Positions 24,319 to 32,711 of a DNA stretch of 64,000 nt are shown piece after piece (within the stretch, counting starts at the first letter, position 1; every line of letters begins with the position of its first letter). Source of the DNA: Muricoccus harenae. GTDB lineage: Bacteria; Pseudomonadota; Alphaproteobacteria; Acetobacterales; Acetobacteraceae. Made by a program: the position numbers and the translations under genes. The notes beneath the pieces are model-generated. The model saw only the letters and a list, made by a program, of their open reading frames with translations. It made no database searches and was not told the origin of the DNA. The stretch lies in contig NZ_WWDL01000002.1 of assembly GCF_009848505.1 (NCBI RefSeq), forward strand, positions 62,001 to 126,000. The letters are read 5' to 3'.

Positions 24319-25836
24319 ATGTCGCATCCATCTGCCGTACCTGCCTCCAAGGTCAGTCGCCGGCTGACCCAGGGCATCGCCCCCGAGGTCATCGAGCATA
24401 TCTACCTCCCACGCTTAGCCGGTGAGCTGGAGGCGACCTTTCCCTATCTCTCCGCGCTGAACGAGGCGCATCTCGTGATGCTCGCGCGCCAGGGCATTGT
24501 CACGCCACAGGTGGCCGCCACCCTCGCCGGCGCGCTGCGCCGCGTGGCCGAGGAGGGACCAGGGGCGATCGAGGCCGATCCGATGCTGGAGGACGCCTAT
24601 TTCAACGTCGAGGCACGGATCATCGCACTCGCCGGCGCCGATGCCGGCGGGCGGCTGCATATTGGGCGAAGCCGCAACGACCTGTCCGCCGCGCTCGACC
24701 GGCTGCGCATGCGCGGCATCCTGCTCGACCTGCTGGAGGCTGCCGCCGCGCTGCGCGGTTCCCTTCTGGACCGCGCGGATATCTTCGCCGAGGTGGTGGT
24801 GCCCGGCTACACCCACCTTCAGCCCGCACAGCCCATCACCTTCGGCTATTATCTCTCCGGCATCGCCTCCGCTCTGGAGCGTGACGCGGCGAGGCTGCAG
24901 GAGGCTTGGGGGCGGCTCAACCTCTCGCCCATGGGTGCGGCGGCGCTGGCCACCACCTCCTTCCCAGTGGATCGTGCCCTGGTCGCGAGGTTGCTGGGTT
25001 TCGATGCGGTGCTGGAGCACGGGCTGGACTGCGTTGCCAGCCGTGACTTCTCCTTTGAAGTGGTCTCGGCCGCCGCGCAGCTTGCGTTGACGCTGTCCCG
25101 CTTCGCGGAGGACATGCATGTCTCTGTCACACATGAGTTCTCGGCGGTGGAGTTCCCGGATTCCGTCTGCGGCACCTCCTCGATCATGCCGCAGAAGAAG
25201 AATCCGGTGGTGCTCGAGCATCTGAAGGCCAAGGCCTCGCATGTTCTCGCCGCCGTGATGTCCATGGGGGCCTGCGTGCGCGCGAGCCACTTCACCAATA
25301 CCCTCGACGCGCATCGGGAGGGACAGGCCATGGTCTGGACGGGGCTGACGGAAACCCGTCGCGCCATCGAGCTGGCTCGCATTGCCGCCAGCTCCGTACG
25401 CCCCAATGCCGACCTGCTCCTGAAGCGGGCGCGCGCGAACCATTCGACCGCGACGGAGTTAGCCGACCTGCTGGTACGCCAGGCCGGAATGGACTTCCGC
25501 ACGGCCCACCACGTGGCTGGCGCGGTGGTGCGACGCCTGATGGATGCCGGGCTGGGTGCGCATGAGGCAACGCTGGCGATGGTGGACGATGCGGCCCGGC
25601 AAGTGGCCGGACGTCTTTCGGGCCTGGAGGCGTCGGCCGTGGAGGCGGCTCTCGATCCCGTTCGTGCCGTCGCCTCCCGCAACGTGACCGGCGGCACCGC
25701 GCCGGTCGAGGTGCGGCGGATGGTGCAGCGGATGCGCGATAGGCTCGCGGAGGATGAGGCGCTGGGCCTGACGCGCAGGCGGCAGGTGGGGCAGGCCCAG
25801 TCGGAGCGGCAGGCTGCGGTCGCTGCCCTGCTTTAA
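24319..25836 (+). CDS. Argininosuccinate-lyase-like enzyme (aspartase/fumarase superfamily)
   Basis: 505 aa, longer than usual ArgH (about 460). Catalytic signatures are present: GYTHLQPAQP with Thr165-His166, and GTSSIMPQKKNP at 285-296 carrying the catalytic Ser. The arginine-site motif, canonically GRSRNDQVAT, is GRSRNDLSAA here, and MPQKKNPD is MPQKKNPV. Superfamily members eliminate fumarate from an N-succinyl amine. Because it closes an ABC importer/FAD-oxidase/PLP operon, I infer a catabolic lyase, for example for an N-substituted aspartate such as an EDDS-type chelator, rather than arginine synthesis. Genuine ArgH remains possible. Confidence 0.82.
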   Translation: MSHPSAVPASKVSRRLTQGIAPEVIEHIYLPRLAGELEATFPYLSALNEAHLVMLARQGIVTPQVAATLAGALRRVAEEGPGAIEADPMLEDAYFNVEARIIALAGADAGGRLHIGRSRNDLSAALDRLRMRGILLDLLEAAAALRGSLLDRADIFAEVVVPGYTHLQPAQPITFGYYLSGIASALERDAARLQEAWGRLNLSPMGAAALATTSFPVDRALVARLLGFDAVLEHGLDCVASRDFSFEVVSAAAQLALTLSRFAEDMHVSVTHEFSAVEFPDSVCGTSSIMPQKKNPVVLEHLKAKASHVLAAVMSMGACVRASHFTNTLDAHREGQAMVWTGLTETRRAIELARIAASSVRPNADLLLKRARANHSTATELADLLVRQAGMDFRTAHHVAGAVVRRLMDAGLGAHEATLAMVDDAARQVAGRLSGLEASAVEAALDPVRAVASRNVTGGTAPVEVRRMVQRMRDRLAEDEALGLTRRRQVGQAQSERQAAVAALL

Positions 25837-25875
25837 CCTGCGATTGCCGCCTCGCGGCTTGCCGTGAGCCGGGCC

Positions 25876-25892
25876 GCGCACCCCGGGTGCGC
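25876..25892. terminator. GC-rich palindrome after the ASL-like gene
   Basis: GCGCACCC and GGGTGCGC flank a single C, 40 bases after the end of the ASL-like gene. As an RNA hairpin the loop would open to a few bases. No T tract follows. Possible transcription stop for the operon; may also be a protein-binding palindrome. Confidence 0.35.
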
Positions 25893-25922
25893 GATGGGCT
25901 GAAGTTGCGGGTGCGGAAAGGG

Positions 25923-25936
25923 GTTGCCGCGGCAAC
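25923..25936. promoter_or_regulatory. 14-base palindrome upstream of the nuclease gene
   Basis: GTTGCCGCGGCAAC is a perfect palindrome ending 34 bases before the nuclease start. The location would fit an operator, but the gene has no recognised regulator in the window and the sequence is GC-rich enough for chance. Confidence 0.2.
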
Positions 25937-25969
25937 GCGCTCTTCACCGTGACGCGCTAAACCGCCTGG

Positions 25970-26437
25970 ATGCTCCGCGTCCTCCTCCTTATCCTGCTGA
26001 CCACCACTTCCGCCTGGGGCGCTGAATTGCGCGGCCGGGTGGTGGGCATCACGGATGGCGACACCCTCACTCTACTGACCCATGAGCGTAGGCAGGTGAA
26101 GATTCGCCTGGGGGAGATCGACACGCCGGAGAGCCGCCAACCTTATGGCAGCCGGGCGCGGCAGGTGTTGGCCTCGATGGTCTTCCAGCAGCGGGCGCGC
26201 GTCGTGGTGCAGGATGTCGACCGCTACGGCCGGACCGTAGGCCGGGTGTATGCGGGCTCGCTCGACGTGAACGCGGAGATGGTGCGGCGCGGCGCAGCCT
26301 GGGTGTATCGCCGCTACAGCCACGATCCCTCACTGCTGGTCCTGGAGAAGGAGGCCCGACGTGCTCAGGCCGGGCTTTGGGCGCTACCCGAAAGCCAGAG
26401 GACACCGCCTTGGGAATGGCGGGAAGAGGATCGATAG
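25970..26437 (+). CDS. Secreted thermonuclease-fold (SNase) protein
   Basis: 155 aa. A short signal peptide (MLRVLLLILLTTTSAWG) is followed by the staphylococcal-nuclease domain: RGRVVGITDGDTLTLL, then KIRLGEIDTPE with the catalytic Arg and Glu, and QDVDRYGRTVGRVY with the second catalytic Arg. The protein ends soon after EARRAQAGLWA, as in single-domain bacterial members. It should cut DNA/RNA in the periplasm or outside the cell with calcium. It is a stand-alone gene, unrelated to the flanking catabolic operons. Confidence 0.9.
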   Translation: MLRVLLLILLTTTSAWGAELRGRVVGITDGDTLTLLTHERRQVKIRLGEIDTPESRQPYGSRARQVLASMVFQQRARVVVQDVDRYGRTVGRVYAGSLDVNAEMVRRGAAWVYRRYSHDPSLLVLEKEARRAQAGLWALPESQRTPPWEWREEDR

Positions 26438-26445
26438 GACCCACG

Positions 26446-26475
26446 GCTGCTCCCTGCCATGCCGATGGCGGCAGC
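26446..26475. terminator. Imperfect hairpin after the nuclease gene
   Basis: GCCAT (26456-26460) and ATGGC (26465-26469) form the inner stem with a four-base loop and GCTGC (26446-26450) can pair with GCAGC (26471-26475) outside it. No T tract. It begins nine bases after the nuclease stop. Confidence 0.3.
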
Positions 26476-26507
26476 GGGATGCTCGCGGCGCTTCGGACCG
26501 GCCTGAT

Positions 26508-26516
26508 TGCTATAAC
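26508..26516 (+). promoter_or_regulatory. Extended -10-like element upstream of the ring-cleavage-product operon
   Basis: TGC followed by TATAAC (26511-26516) resembles an extended -10 promoter and lies in an otherwise GC-rich gap, about 170 bases before the first gene of the operon. No good -35 is visible and the leader would be long, so this is a tentative call. Confidence 0.25.
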
Positions 26517-26685
26517 CGGCGGTGATGGCACGTCGAGGGAAAGCGATAGGACAGAGCCACGGAAGCCGGGCTAGGACCTTCCCGAGGCCCGGCGGCGAGC
26601 GATGCGCGATGACTGGGCGGGAGGACGATGCCTATGTCGGCAGTAGGGAGCCGGGCACCGCGTGCCCAGCCCGGGGACTAGGCCG

Positions 26686-27582
26686 ATGGCTCCGGATTCG
26701 CCGCAGGCAGTGACGGTGCTGCAGGCCGCCATGGGAAGCTATCCCCGCACGCGGGCACTGAAGGAGGGCTCGATCACCTCTCCGCTGCTGCGCTTGAACT
26801 TCGCAGATATCCCGGTGATCAGCCGCGCATTCGCACCGATGGTCCGGGACATGCGCTTCGACGTCTCGGAAATGGCGATCGCGACCTTCCTGCAGGCCAA
26901 GGCCATGGGTCGGCCGCTGGTGCTGCTGCCGGTGGTGCTCGCCGCGCGCTTTCAGCAATCAGCCCTGCTTTGCCGTGCCGAGGGCCCGGTGCGGGGCCCG
27001 GCGGATCTCGCCGGGCGGCGGATCGGCGTGCGGGCCTATAGCCAGACCACGGGCATGTGGCTGCGGGGCATCATCGCCGGGGAGGGCGGCCCACGCCCAG
27101 CCGAGTGCCGCTGGATCACCTTCGAGGACGCGCATACCGCCGGCATTGCCGATCCGCCCTGGGCCGAGCGCGCCGCACCCGGCGAGGACATGCTGGCGAT
27201 GCTGCAGGCGGGCGAGTTGGACGCGGTAATCGTCGGCAACGATGCTCCGGATGATCCCGGCCTACGTACCGTCTTTCCTGATCCGGCCGCCGCGGCCGAT
27301 ACCTTCTGGTCGCGCCACCACATCGTGCCAGTCAACCACATGCTGACCGTCACGGCGGAGTTGGCGGCGCGCCGGCCCGACCTTGTGGCGGAGCTCCTGC
27401 GGATGGCCCGTGCCGCTGCCGCCTTGGTGCCCCCAGGCGAGCGTGGCCCACCACCCGGCAACCGCGCGGAACTGCGCCCCGTGCTGGAGCTCGCCCTTCG
27501 GTACATGGCCGAGCAGGACATGCTGCCGCGGCCGCTGAGCATCGAGGAAATCTGGGGCGGCCTTCCGGCCGAGGCGGAGTGA
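26686..27582 (+). CDS. 4,5-dihydroxyphthalate decarboxylase-like / substrate-binding-fold protein
   Basis: 298 aa from the ATG at 26686; a GTG at 26662 would add eight residues. The family pattern is clear: LQAAMGSYPRTRALKEG at the N-terminus, MRFDVSEMAIATFLQAKAMG at about 58-77, and GPADLAGRRIGVRAYSQTTGMWLRGI near 110-135. Relatives include Pht5-type 4,5-dihydroxyphthalate decarboxylase, which yields protocatechuate, and cytoplasmic proteins with a NitT/TauA-like binding fold. No signal peptide is seen. It leads an operon for later steps of protocatechuate/gallate meta-cleavage, which agrees with a decarboxylase role, but substrate is not proven. Confidence 0.78.
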   Translation: MAPDSPQAVTVLQAAMGSYPRTRALKEGSITSPLLRLNFADIPVISRAFAPMVRDMRFDVSEMAIATFLQAKAMGRPLVLLPVVLAARFQQSALLCRAEGPVRGPADLAGRRIGVRAYSQTTGMWLRGIIAGEGGPRPAECRWITFEDAHTAGIADPPWAERAAPGEDMLAMLQAGELDAVIVGNDAPDDPGLRTVFPDPAAAADTFWSRHHIVPVNHMLTVTAELAARRPDLVAELLRMARAAAALVPPGERGPPPGNRAELRPVLELALRYMAEQDMLPRPLSIEEIWGGLPAEAE

Positions 27583-27592
27583 AGGAAGGGCC

Positions 27593-28474
27593 ATGACAAG
27601 CTTCGCGATCATCGGCTTCGGCGAAGTGGGCAGCATCTTCGCCCGCGACCTGCAGGAGGGCGGGGCAGGGGTGCTGCACGCCTTCGACATCGCGGCACCA
27701 GCGCGGGACCGCGCGGCCGCCGCCGGCGTTACCCTGCACGCGACGGCCGTTGAGGCCGCGGCGCAGGCCGAGGTGATCTTCGTCTCGGTGACCGCCGGCT
27801 CCGCGGCGGCAGCGGTGCAGTCGCTGGCGGGAGGGCTCGGGCATGCGCCCTTTGTCGTCGATGTGAACTCCATCTCGCCCGCGGCCAAGCAGGCAAATGC
27901 GCGCGCCACCTCCCTGGCCGGCGGACGCTATGTGGAGGCGGCGGTGATGAGCAGCGTTCCACCCCGCGGCCTGCGCTCCCCGATGCTGCTGGGCGGTGGA
28001 GATGCGCCCGACTTCATGGCCCTGATGGCACCCTTCGGCATGGACCTGACGGCCTTCTCGAAGGAGATCGGCAAGGCCTCCTCCGTGAAGATGTGTCGCA
28101 GCGTCATGGTGAAGGGGCTGGAGGCACTGACCACCGAATGCATGCTCGCCGCCCGCCATTATGGGGTGGAAAAGGAGGTGCTGCGTTCCCTCTCCGATAC
28201 GCTGCAGCATGAGGATTGGCGCGGGCTGGCCCGTTACGTGATCAGCCGCGCGCTGATCCATGGCAAGCGCCGGGCGGAGGAGATGCGCGAGGTGGCCCGC
28301 ACCGTGCAGGAGGCCGGCGTGGAACCGCTCCTGAGCGCCCCGATCGCTGAGCGCCAGGACTGGGCGGCGGCGCGAGGGCGCGAGATGGGGCCGGCGGCGC
28401 TCGCCACGACCGATCTGGAGGCGCTGCTCGACGCAGTGGCGGCAACGGTGCCGCGCAAGGCTGCCGCCGAGTAG
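27593..28474 (+). CDS. 6-phosphogluconate/3-hydroxyisobutyrate dehydrogenase-like oxidoreductase (DUF1932 C-terminus)
   Basis: 293 aa. An N-terminal NAD(P)-binding Rossmann fold (FAIIGFGEVGSIFARDL) and the motif VVDVNSISPAAKQ, in place of the usual DxSTxxP, are followed by a helical C-terminal domain of the DUF1932 kind (KMCRSVMVKGLEALTTECMLAA). The Lys in KASSVKM is at the position of the family catalytic lysine. It starts ten bases after the decarboxylase-like gene. Within a meta-cleavage operon it may oxidise or reduce a hydroxy-dicarboxylic intermediate; it is not of the LigC (Gfo/Idh) family. Confidence 0.82.
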   Translation: MTSFAIIGFGEVGSIFARDLQEGGAGVLHAFDIAAPARDRAAAAGVTLHATAVEAAAQAEVIFVSVTAGSAAAAVQSLAGGLGHAPFVVDVNSISPAAKQANARATSLAGGRYVEAAVMSSVPPRGLRSPMLLGGGDAPDFMALMAPFGMDLTAFSKEIGKASSVKMCRSVMVKGLEALTTECMLAARHYGVEKEVLRSLSDTLQHEDWRGLARYVISRALIHGKRRAEEMREVARTVQEAGVEPLLSAPIAERQDWAAARGREMGPAALATTDLEALLDAVAATVPRKAAAE

Positions 28475-28540
28475 CGGGCTTCCTGCCAGTGAAAGCGCCA
28501 GCACCACGCTGCGGAAGGTGCGGAAGATGAGGAGACGCCC

Positions 28541-29518
28541 GTGAACATCCAACGCCGTGATGCCCTGCGTCTGGTTGGATTGGCCGCTGCGGTCTGGGCT
28601 GGCCCGGCCGCCGCCCAGGCGACGCTCCCGGACAAGCCCATCCGCCTGATCGTGCCCAACGCCGCCGGAGGCGTGGCGGACCTGACCGCCCGCACCGTCG
28701 GCGCCGCCCTGTCCGAGCGGCTGAAGCAGCCGGTGGTGATCGAGAATCGCCCCGGCGCGGGCGGCATCGTCGCAGGCCAAGTCCTGGTTGCGGCCCCGGC
28801 CGACGGCGCCACGCTGATGGTCGCGACCAATGCCAATGCCATCAGCAAGTCGCTCTTCCGCTCTCTACCTTTCGACCCGATCCGCCATTTTGCGCCAGTC
28901 GGGCTGATGGGCACCTTCGCCATCGCTATCCTGGTTGCGCCTGGCTCGCCGATCCGCACGGTGCAGGAATTGCTCACGCGGCTGAGGAATGACCCGCGCA
29001 ACAGCAACATCGGCACGATCAGCGTCGGCAGCACGCAAAACCTGTCCGCCGAGCTGTTCAAGACTTCCGCCAATGTGGAGGCGACCATCGTTCCATTCTC
29101 CGGCACGCCCGCACTGCTCACCAGCCTGTTGCGCAATGACGTGACCGCGGCCTTCGAGATCGTGGCGCCGCTGATGGGCCAGATACGGGACGGCTCGCTT
29201 CGCGCCGTCGCCGTGACTTCGGCCCAGCGTGCGGCCAACTTGCCGGATGTGCCGACCTTACAAGAGGGCGGGTTGTCCGGCTTCGACGTGACCTCCTGGA
29301 ACGCCGTGGTTGCCCCGGCGCGCACGCCAGTGCCGGTGATCGCCCTTCTGAACCGGGAGCTGAATGCCACCCTGGCGGATCCGGCCATCCGCGCGAAGCT
29401 GCTGGATGCGGGTGTGGAGGCCAAGGGTGACGAACCTGCCGCCCTGGGCCGGCTGATGGAGACGGAAGCTGAGAAGTGGCGCCGCGTGATCGAACGCGCT
29501 GGCATTGAGCGGCAGTGA
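28541..29518 (+). CDS. TctC/Bug-type receptor in the aromatic-acid operon
   Basis: 325 aa. MNIQRRDALRLVGLAAAVWAG carries a twin-arginine-like motif and a hydrophobic segment ending AAAQ. The Bug pattern follows: KPIRLIVPNAAGGVADLTAR, VIENRPGAGGIVAGQ, and LPFDPIRHFAPVG. A Bug receptor inside an aromatic catabolic operon commonly captures the aromatic acid or its precursor; here a phthalate- or hydroxybenzoate-type acid is a reasonable guess. Partners TctA/TctB are not in the window. It lies 66 bases after the oxidoreductase gene. Confidence 0.9.
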   Translation: MNIQRRDALRLVGLAAAVWAGPAAAQATLPDKPIRLIVPNAAGGVADLTARTVGAALSERLKQPVVIENRPGAGGIVAGQVLVAAPADGATLMVATNANAISKSLFRSLPFDPIRHFAPVGLMGTFAIAILVAPGSPIRTVQELLTRLRNDPRNSNIGTISVGSTQNLSAELFKTSANVEATIVPFSGTPALLTSLLRNDVTAAFEIVAPLMGQIRDGSLRAVAVTSAQRAANLPDVPTLQEGGLSGFDVTSWNAVVAPARTPVPVIALLNRELNATLADPAIRAKLLDAGVEAKGDEPAALGRLMETEAEKWRRVIERAGIERQ

Positions 29519-29534
29519 TCGAGAGGCGATGAGC

Positions 29535-30401
29535 ATGAAGACCTGCAAGGCCCCGGATCCGAATCCCAGGACGCCTGCCTGCAAGCTGCCGGCGGGCGCC
29601 TGCGACGCGCATTGCCATGTCTTCGGTCCGGCGGACAGGTTCCCCTATGCGCCTGACCGATCCTACACGCCGCCCGATGCACCAGTGGAGGACCTGCGCC
29701 GGGTCCACGCCGCCATCGGCGTGGAGCGCGCGGTGATCGTGCAAGCGAGCTGCCACGGCACCGACAACACGGCGATGGTCGATGCGATCGGCCGTAGTGG
29801 GGGCGCCTATCGCGGTATCGCGATCGTTGGCGGCAGCATCACGGATGCAGGACTGGAGGAACTGGACCGCGGTGGGGTGCGCGGCGTGCGCTTCAACTTC
29901 GTGAAGCACCTCGGCGGGACACCGGATCTGGAGGCCTTCGATCGCGTGCTGGACAGAATCCGGCCGCTCGGCTGGCACGTCGTGCTGCATCTGGATGCTG
30001 GGGACATCCTGGAGCATGCGGAGCGCATCGGCCGCATCAAGGTGCCCTTTGTCATTGACCATATGGGCCGCGTGCAGGCGAAGAATGGGCTGGAGCAGGA
30101 GCCATTCCGCCGCCTGCTCGAACTGATGCGCAACGAGTTGGCATGGGTGAAGATCTGCGGCCCGGAGCGTGTCTCCAGCGCCGGGGCCCCCTTCCACGAT
30201 GCAGTGCCCTTCGCCCGCCGGCTGGCCGAGGCGGCGCCTGATCGGACTCTGTGGGGCACAGACTTCCCGCATCCGAACATCGCCGGCGACATGCCGAATG
30301 ATGGCGACCTCGTGGACCTCCTGGCCCTGGCCGTGGAGGACGAGACGGCCCGCCGCAAGATCCTGATCGACAATCCCGACCGCCTCTACTGGGCGCGCTA
30401 G
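29535..30401 (+). CDS. ligI: 2-pyrone-4,6-dicarboxylate lactonase (LigI-like)
   Basis: 288 aa amidohydrolase-superfamily protein. CDAHCHVFGPADRFPY gives the His-x-His metal/active-site motif (His26, His28), and TLWGTDFPHPNIAGDMP near residue 240 is the LigI-type C-terminal signature with the catalytic Asp. LigI hydrolyses the lactone of 2-pyrone-4,6-dicarboxylate to 4-oxalomesaconate. The ATG at 29535 has GAGAGG eight bases upstream; an ATG at 29529 is too close to it. Its two successors (hydratase and aldolase) complete the route to pyruvate and oxaloacetate, which strengthens the call. Confidence 0.88.
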   Translation: MKTCKAPDPNPRTPACKLPAGACDAHCHVFGPADRFPYAPDRSYTPPDAPVEDLRRVHAAIGVERAVIVQASCHGTDNTAMVDAIGRSGGAYRGIAIVGGSITDAGLEELDRGGVRGVRFNFVKHLGGTPDLEAFDRVLDRIRPLGWHVVLHLDAGDILEHAERIGRIKVPFVIDHMGRVQAKNGLEQEPFRRLLELMRNELAWVKICGPERVSSAGAPFHDAVPFARRLAEAAPDRTLWGTDFPHPNIAGDMPNDGDLVDLLALAVEDETARRKILIDNPDRLYWAR

Positions 30402-30415
30402 GAGGATAGCCCACC

Positions 30416-31144
30416 ATGTCAGCCACCCAGAAGTCCGGCCTTGTCGTCACCGCCCATCCCGGTGACTTCGTCTGGCGCGCGGGCGGCGCCATCGCGCTGC
30501 ATGCGAAGATAGGCTACCGCGTGAAGATCGTCTGCCTCTCCTACGGGGAGCGCGGCGAGAGCCAGGGGGCCTGGAAACAGCCCGGCATGACGCTGGAGGC
30601 CTGCAAGGCCGGCCGCCGCGCCGAGGCCGAGGCGGCCGCTCAGGTGCTCGGCGCCGAGATCGAGTTCTTCGATGCCGGCGATTATCCGCTCCGCCTGACG
30701 GAGGCCATGCTGGACCGCCTGATCGACATCTACCGGGAGGTCCGCCCGTCCTTCGTGCTCACCCATGCGGTGGCCGATCCCTACAATGTCGATCACCCGG
30801 AGGCATCCCGTTTCGCGCAGGAGGCGCGGATCATCGCCCAGGCCGCGGGCCATAAGCCCGGCCGTGGCGGGGTCGCCTACTCCGCCCCACAGGTCTTCCA
30901 GTTCGAACCGCACCAGCCTGAGCAATGCGGCTTCAAGCCGAACCGTATCCTCAACATCACCGAGGTGTGGGGGACGAAGTGGAAAGCCTTCGAGCAGCTT
31001 CCCGCCCAGCGCCACCTCTGGGACTACTACGAGCGCGTCGCACTGAACCGCGGCATGCAGGGCGGGCGCAATTCGGGCAAAGCCATGACCTACGGGGAAG
31101 CCTATCAGACCATCTTCCCTGATGCCGTGGAGGTGCTGGCATGA
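30416..31144 (+). CDS. galB: 4-oxalomesaconate hydratase (GalB-type, PIG-L family)
   Basis: 242 aa of the PIG-L/LmbE fold. The metal-site motif reads [15 protein letters not shown], the divergent form seen in Pseudomonas putida GalB rather than the deacetylase [34 protein letters not shown] and [13 protein letters not shown] also match it. GalB hydrates 4-oxalomesaconate to 4-carboxy-4-hydroxy-2-oxoadipate in gallate degradation. It begins 14 bases after the lactonase gene and overlaps the aldolase start by four bases. It is unrelated in sequence to the LigJ-type hydratase of sphingomonads. Confidence 0.9.
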   Translation: MSATQKSGLVVTAHPGDFVWRAGGAIALHAKIGYRVKIVCLSYGERGESQGAWKQPGMTLEACKAGRRAEAEAAAQVLGAEIEFFDAGDYPLRLTEAMLDRLIDIYREVRPSFVLTHAVADPYNVDHPEASRFAQEARIIAQAAGHKPGRGGVAYSAPQVFQFEPHQPEQCGFKPNRILNITEVWGTKWKAFEQLPAQRHLWDYYERVALNRGMQGGRNSGKAMTYGEAYQTIFPDAVEVLA

Positions 31145-31836
31145 ACCCCGTCGTCGTCCGCCACAACCCGCGCGCCGATCTTGCCACGATCAGCCGATTC
31201 ATACCCCTTGGCGTCTCGACGACGCATGAGGCTTCGGGGCGGGCGCCGAACCTGATGAAGCCCTATATGCGCCCGGCCTGGGCTGGCGCGGCAGCGGCTG
31301 GCAGTGTCGTCACCGTGCTGGCACAGCCCGGCGACAACTGGATGATCCATGTTGCCGTGGAGCAGTGCCAGGAGGGGGACATCCTCGTCGTCGCCTGCAC
31401 AACCGACAACACGGACGGCATGTTCGGCGACCTGCTCGCAACCTCCCTGAAGGCGCGCGGCGCGCGCGGCCTCGTCATCGATGCCGGCGTGCGTGACGTG
31501 GCGGTGCTTCGGGAGATGGGCTTTCCCGTCTGGTCCCGGGCCATATCCGCGCGCGGGACGGTGAAGGCGACGCTCGGCTCGGTGAATGTTCCGGTGGTCT
31601 GCGCGGGCGTCTCCGTGCGGCCGGGCGACATTGTTGTGGCGGATGATGACGGCGTGGTCGTCGTTCCTGCTGCGGAGATCGAGGCGACCCTCGCGGCTGC
31701 CGAGAAGCGGCAAGCGAATGAGGAAGGTAAGCGCAGCAAGCTGGCTTCGGGTGTTCTAGGGCTGGATCTTTACGGGATGCGACCCGCTTTGGAACAGGCG
31801 GGGCTCCGCTATGTGGACCGGATCGAGGATGCCTAG
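31141..31836 (+). CDS. 4-carboxy-4-hydroxy-2-oxoadipate (HMG/CHA) aldolase
   Basis: 231 aa, RraA-like class II aldolase. [18 protein letters not shown] near residue 30, [33 protein letters not shown] at about 83-115 and [29 protein letters not shown] are diagnostic; the Asp and RD pair hold the Mg/Mn ion. It cleaves 4-carboxy-4-hydroxy-2-oxoadipate to pyruvate and oxaloacetate, ending the protocatechuate-4,5-cleavage/gallate pathway (LigK/GalC/ProA type). The start overlaps the hydratase stop (ATGA). Last gene of the operon. Confidence 0.9.
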   Translation: MNPVVVRHNPRADLATISRFIPLGVSTTHEASGRAPNLMKPYMRPAWAGAAAAGSVVTVLAQPGDNWMIHVAVEQCQEGDILVVACTTDNTDGMFGDLLATSLKARGARGLVIDAGVRDVAVLREMGFPVWSRAISARGTVKATLGSVNVPVVCAGVSVRPGDIVVADDDGVVVVPAAEIEATLAAAEKRQANEEGKRSKLASGVLGLDLYGMRPALEQAGLRYVDRIEDA

Positions 31837-32123
31837 CGCAGATCGCTGCAGGGAGGGACCGCCCGAAAGCATGATTCCGCTCTTCAAACAAAGAGCTACA
31901 GCATTCTAAGTGAACGCATGTGAACGGAAGATCCTTCAAAGTGTCAGCGGCGTAGCCTCCGCCGCACCGTCTCAGTCGCTTTCGGGCCGCCACTCCGGCC
32001 GAATCGACAGCGGAGGCCGGAGGAAAGATCCTTCGGTCTCCGCCACGGCTGTTCCGTCAACTGGCTGGCGACACGATGTGCGTGCGCAGTTCCATCACGC
32101 CTTCCAGCCTAGCCACGCACAGA
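31837..32123. other. Intergenic region after the aromatic operon, with decayed coding sequence
   Basis: No intact gene. On the minus strand a short frame from about 32205 to a TGA at 32057-32059 ends ELYLKPGNLCVARLEG then VMELRTHIVSPAS, which looks like real protein sequence and vaguely resembles the C-terminus of a fumarylacetoacetate-hydrolase-type protein. It lies immediately beyond the broken Bug gene and probably marks a second eroded gene. Family is uncertain. Confidence 0.3.
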
Positions 32124-32129
32124 TTACCC

Positions 32130-32522
32130 GGCTTCAGGTAAAGTTCGGCTGTATTTGCCTGGGAAATAGCGGTGCCGAGAGGCGCGCTGGTGGCAATAGG
32201 GATGTGACACGGCGAGATACGCCGGCGCTGCGGCCAGGGTGATGGGCGCCAACTCCTGCCGCATCGAGAAGGGCTTGTCCTTCCCGGCCACCGTCATCGA
32301 AGCGCCGGTCCAGGCCATCAGCAGCATGTAGCCATCGGGCGTCGCGCGCAGGAGCAACTTGGTCCCCAGCTTTCCGGATGCACCTGGACGGTTGTCCACC
32401 ACAACAGGGTGCCGTCAGGTGACACCCATGTATTTGGCGGTGAACCGGGCCAGCGCATTCGTGCCGCCGCCGGGCACGAAGGGGACGACGATGCTGAATC
32501 TACGGCTGGGATAGTCGGCTGC
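32130..32522 (-). pseudogene. Decayed TctC/Bug receptor fragment
   Basis: Read on the minus strand the remnant begins AADYPSRRFSIVVPF and VPGGGTNALARFTAKYMGVT, hits an in-frame TGA at 32415-32417, then resumes in the same frame as VVVDNRPGASGKLGTKLL, RATPDGYMLL and ELAPITLAAAPAYLAVSH, after which the frame is lost near 32210. These are unmistakable Bug-family motifs in the right order. The signal peptide is gone (a TAG stands just before AADYPS) and the C-terminal half is missing. It is a relic of a fifth Bug gene. Confidence 0.8.
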
Positions 32523-32711
32523 CTACCTCAGTACGTGGACCGGTCTCCGGCACGGCTTAGCGGGCCCTGTTCGCTCTCGTTTCCGTGTGGGCCTGCGGCA
32601 TCTGACGTAGTGGTGAGCGCCGGTCCCTTGCCGTGGTGTGGCCAGCGTCTATGGGTGAGCGAAGCGCGTTATACCCGGCACAAGACATCCATCCGAAGGT
32701 AAGCCTTTTCG

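Noticed and set aside
24319-25836. Confident assignment as housekeeping argH
   Set aside because: Operon context is catabolic and the arginine-site motif is altered, so the gene symbol was withheld even though the superfamily is certain.
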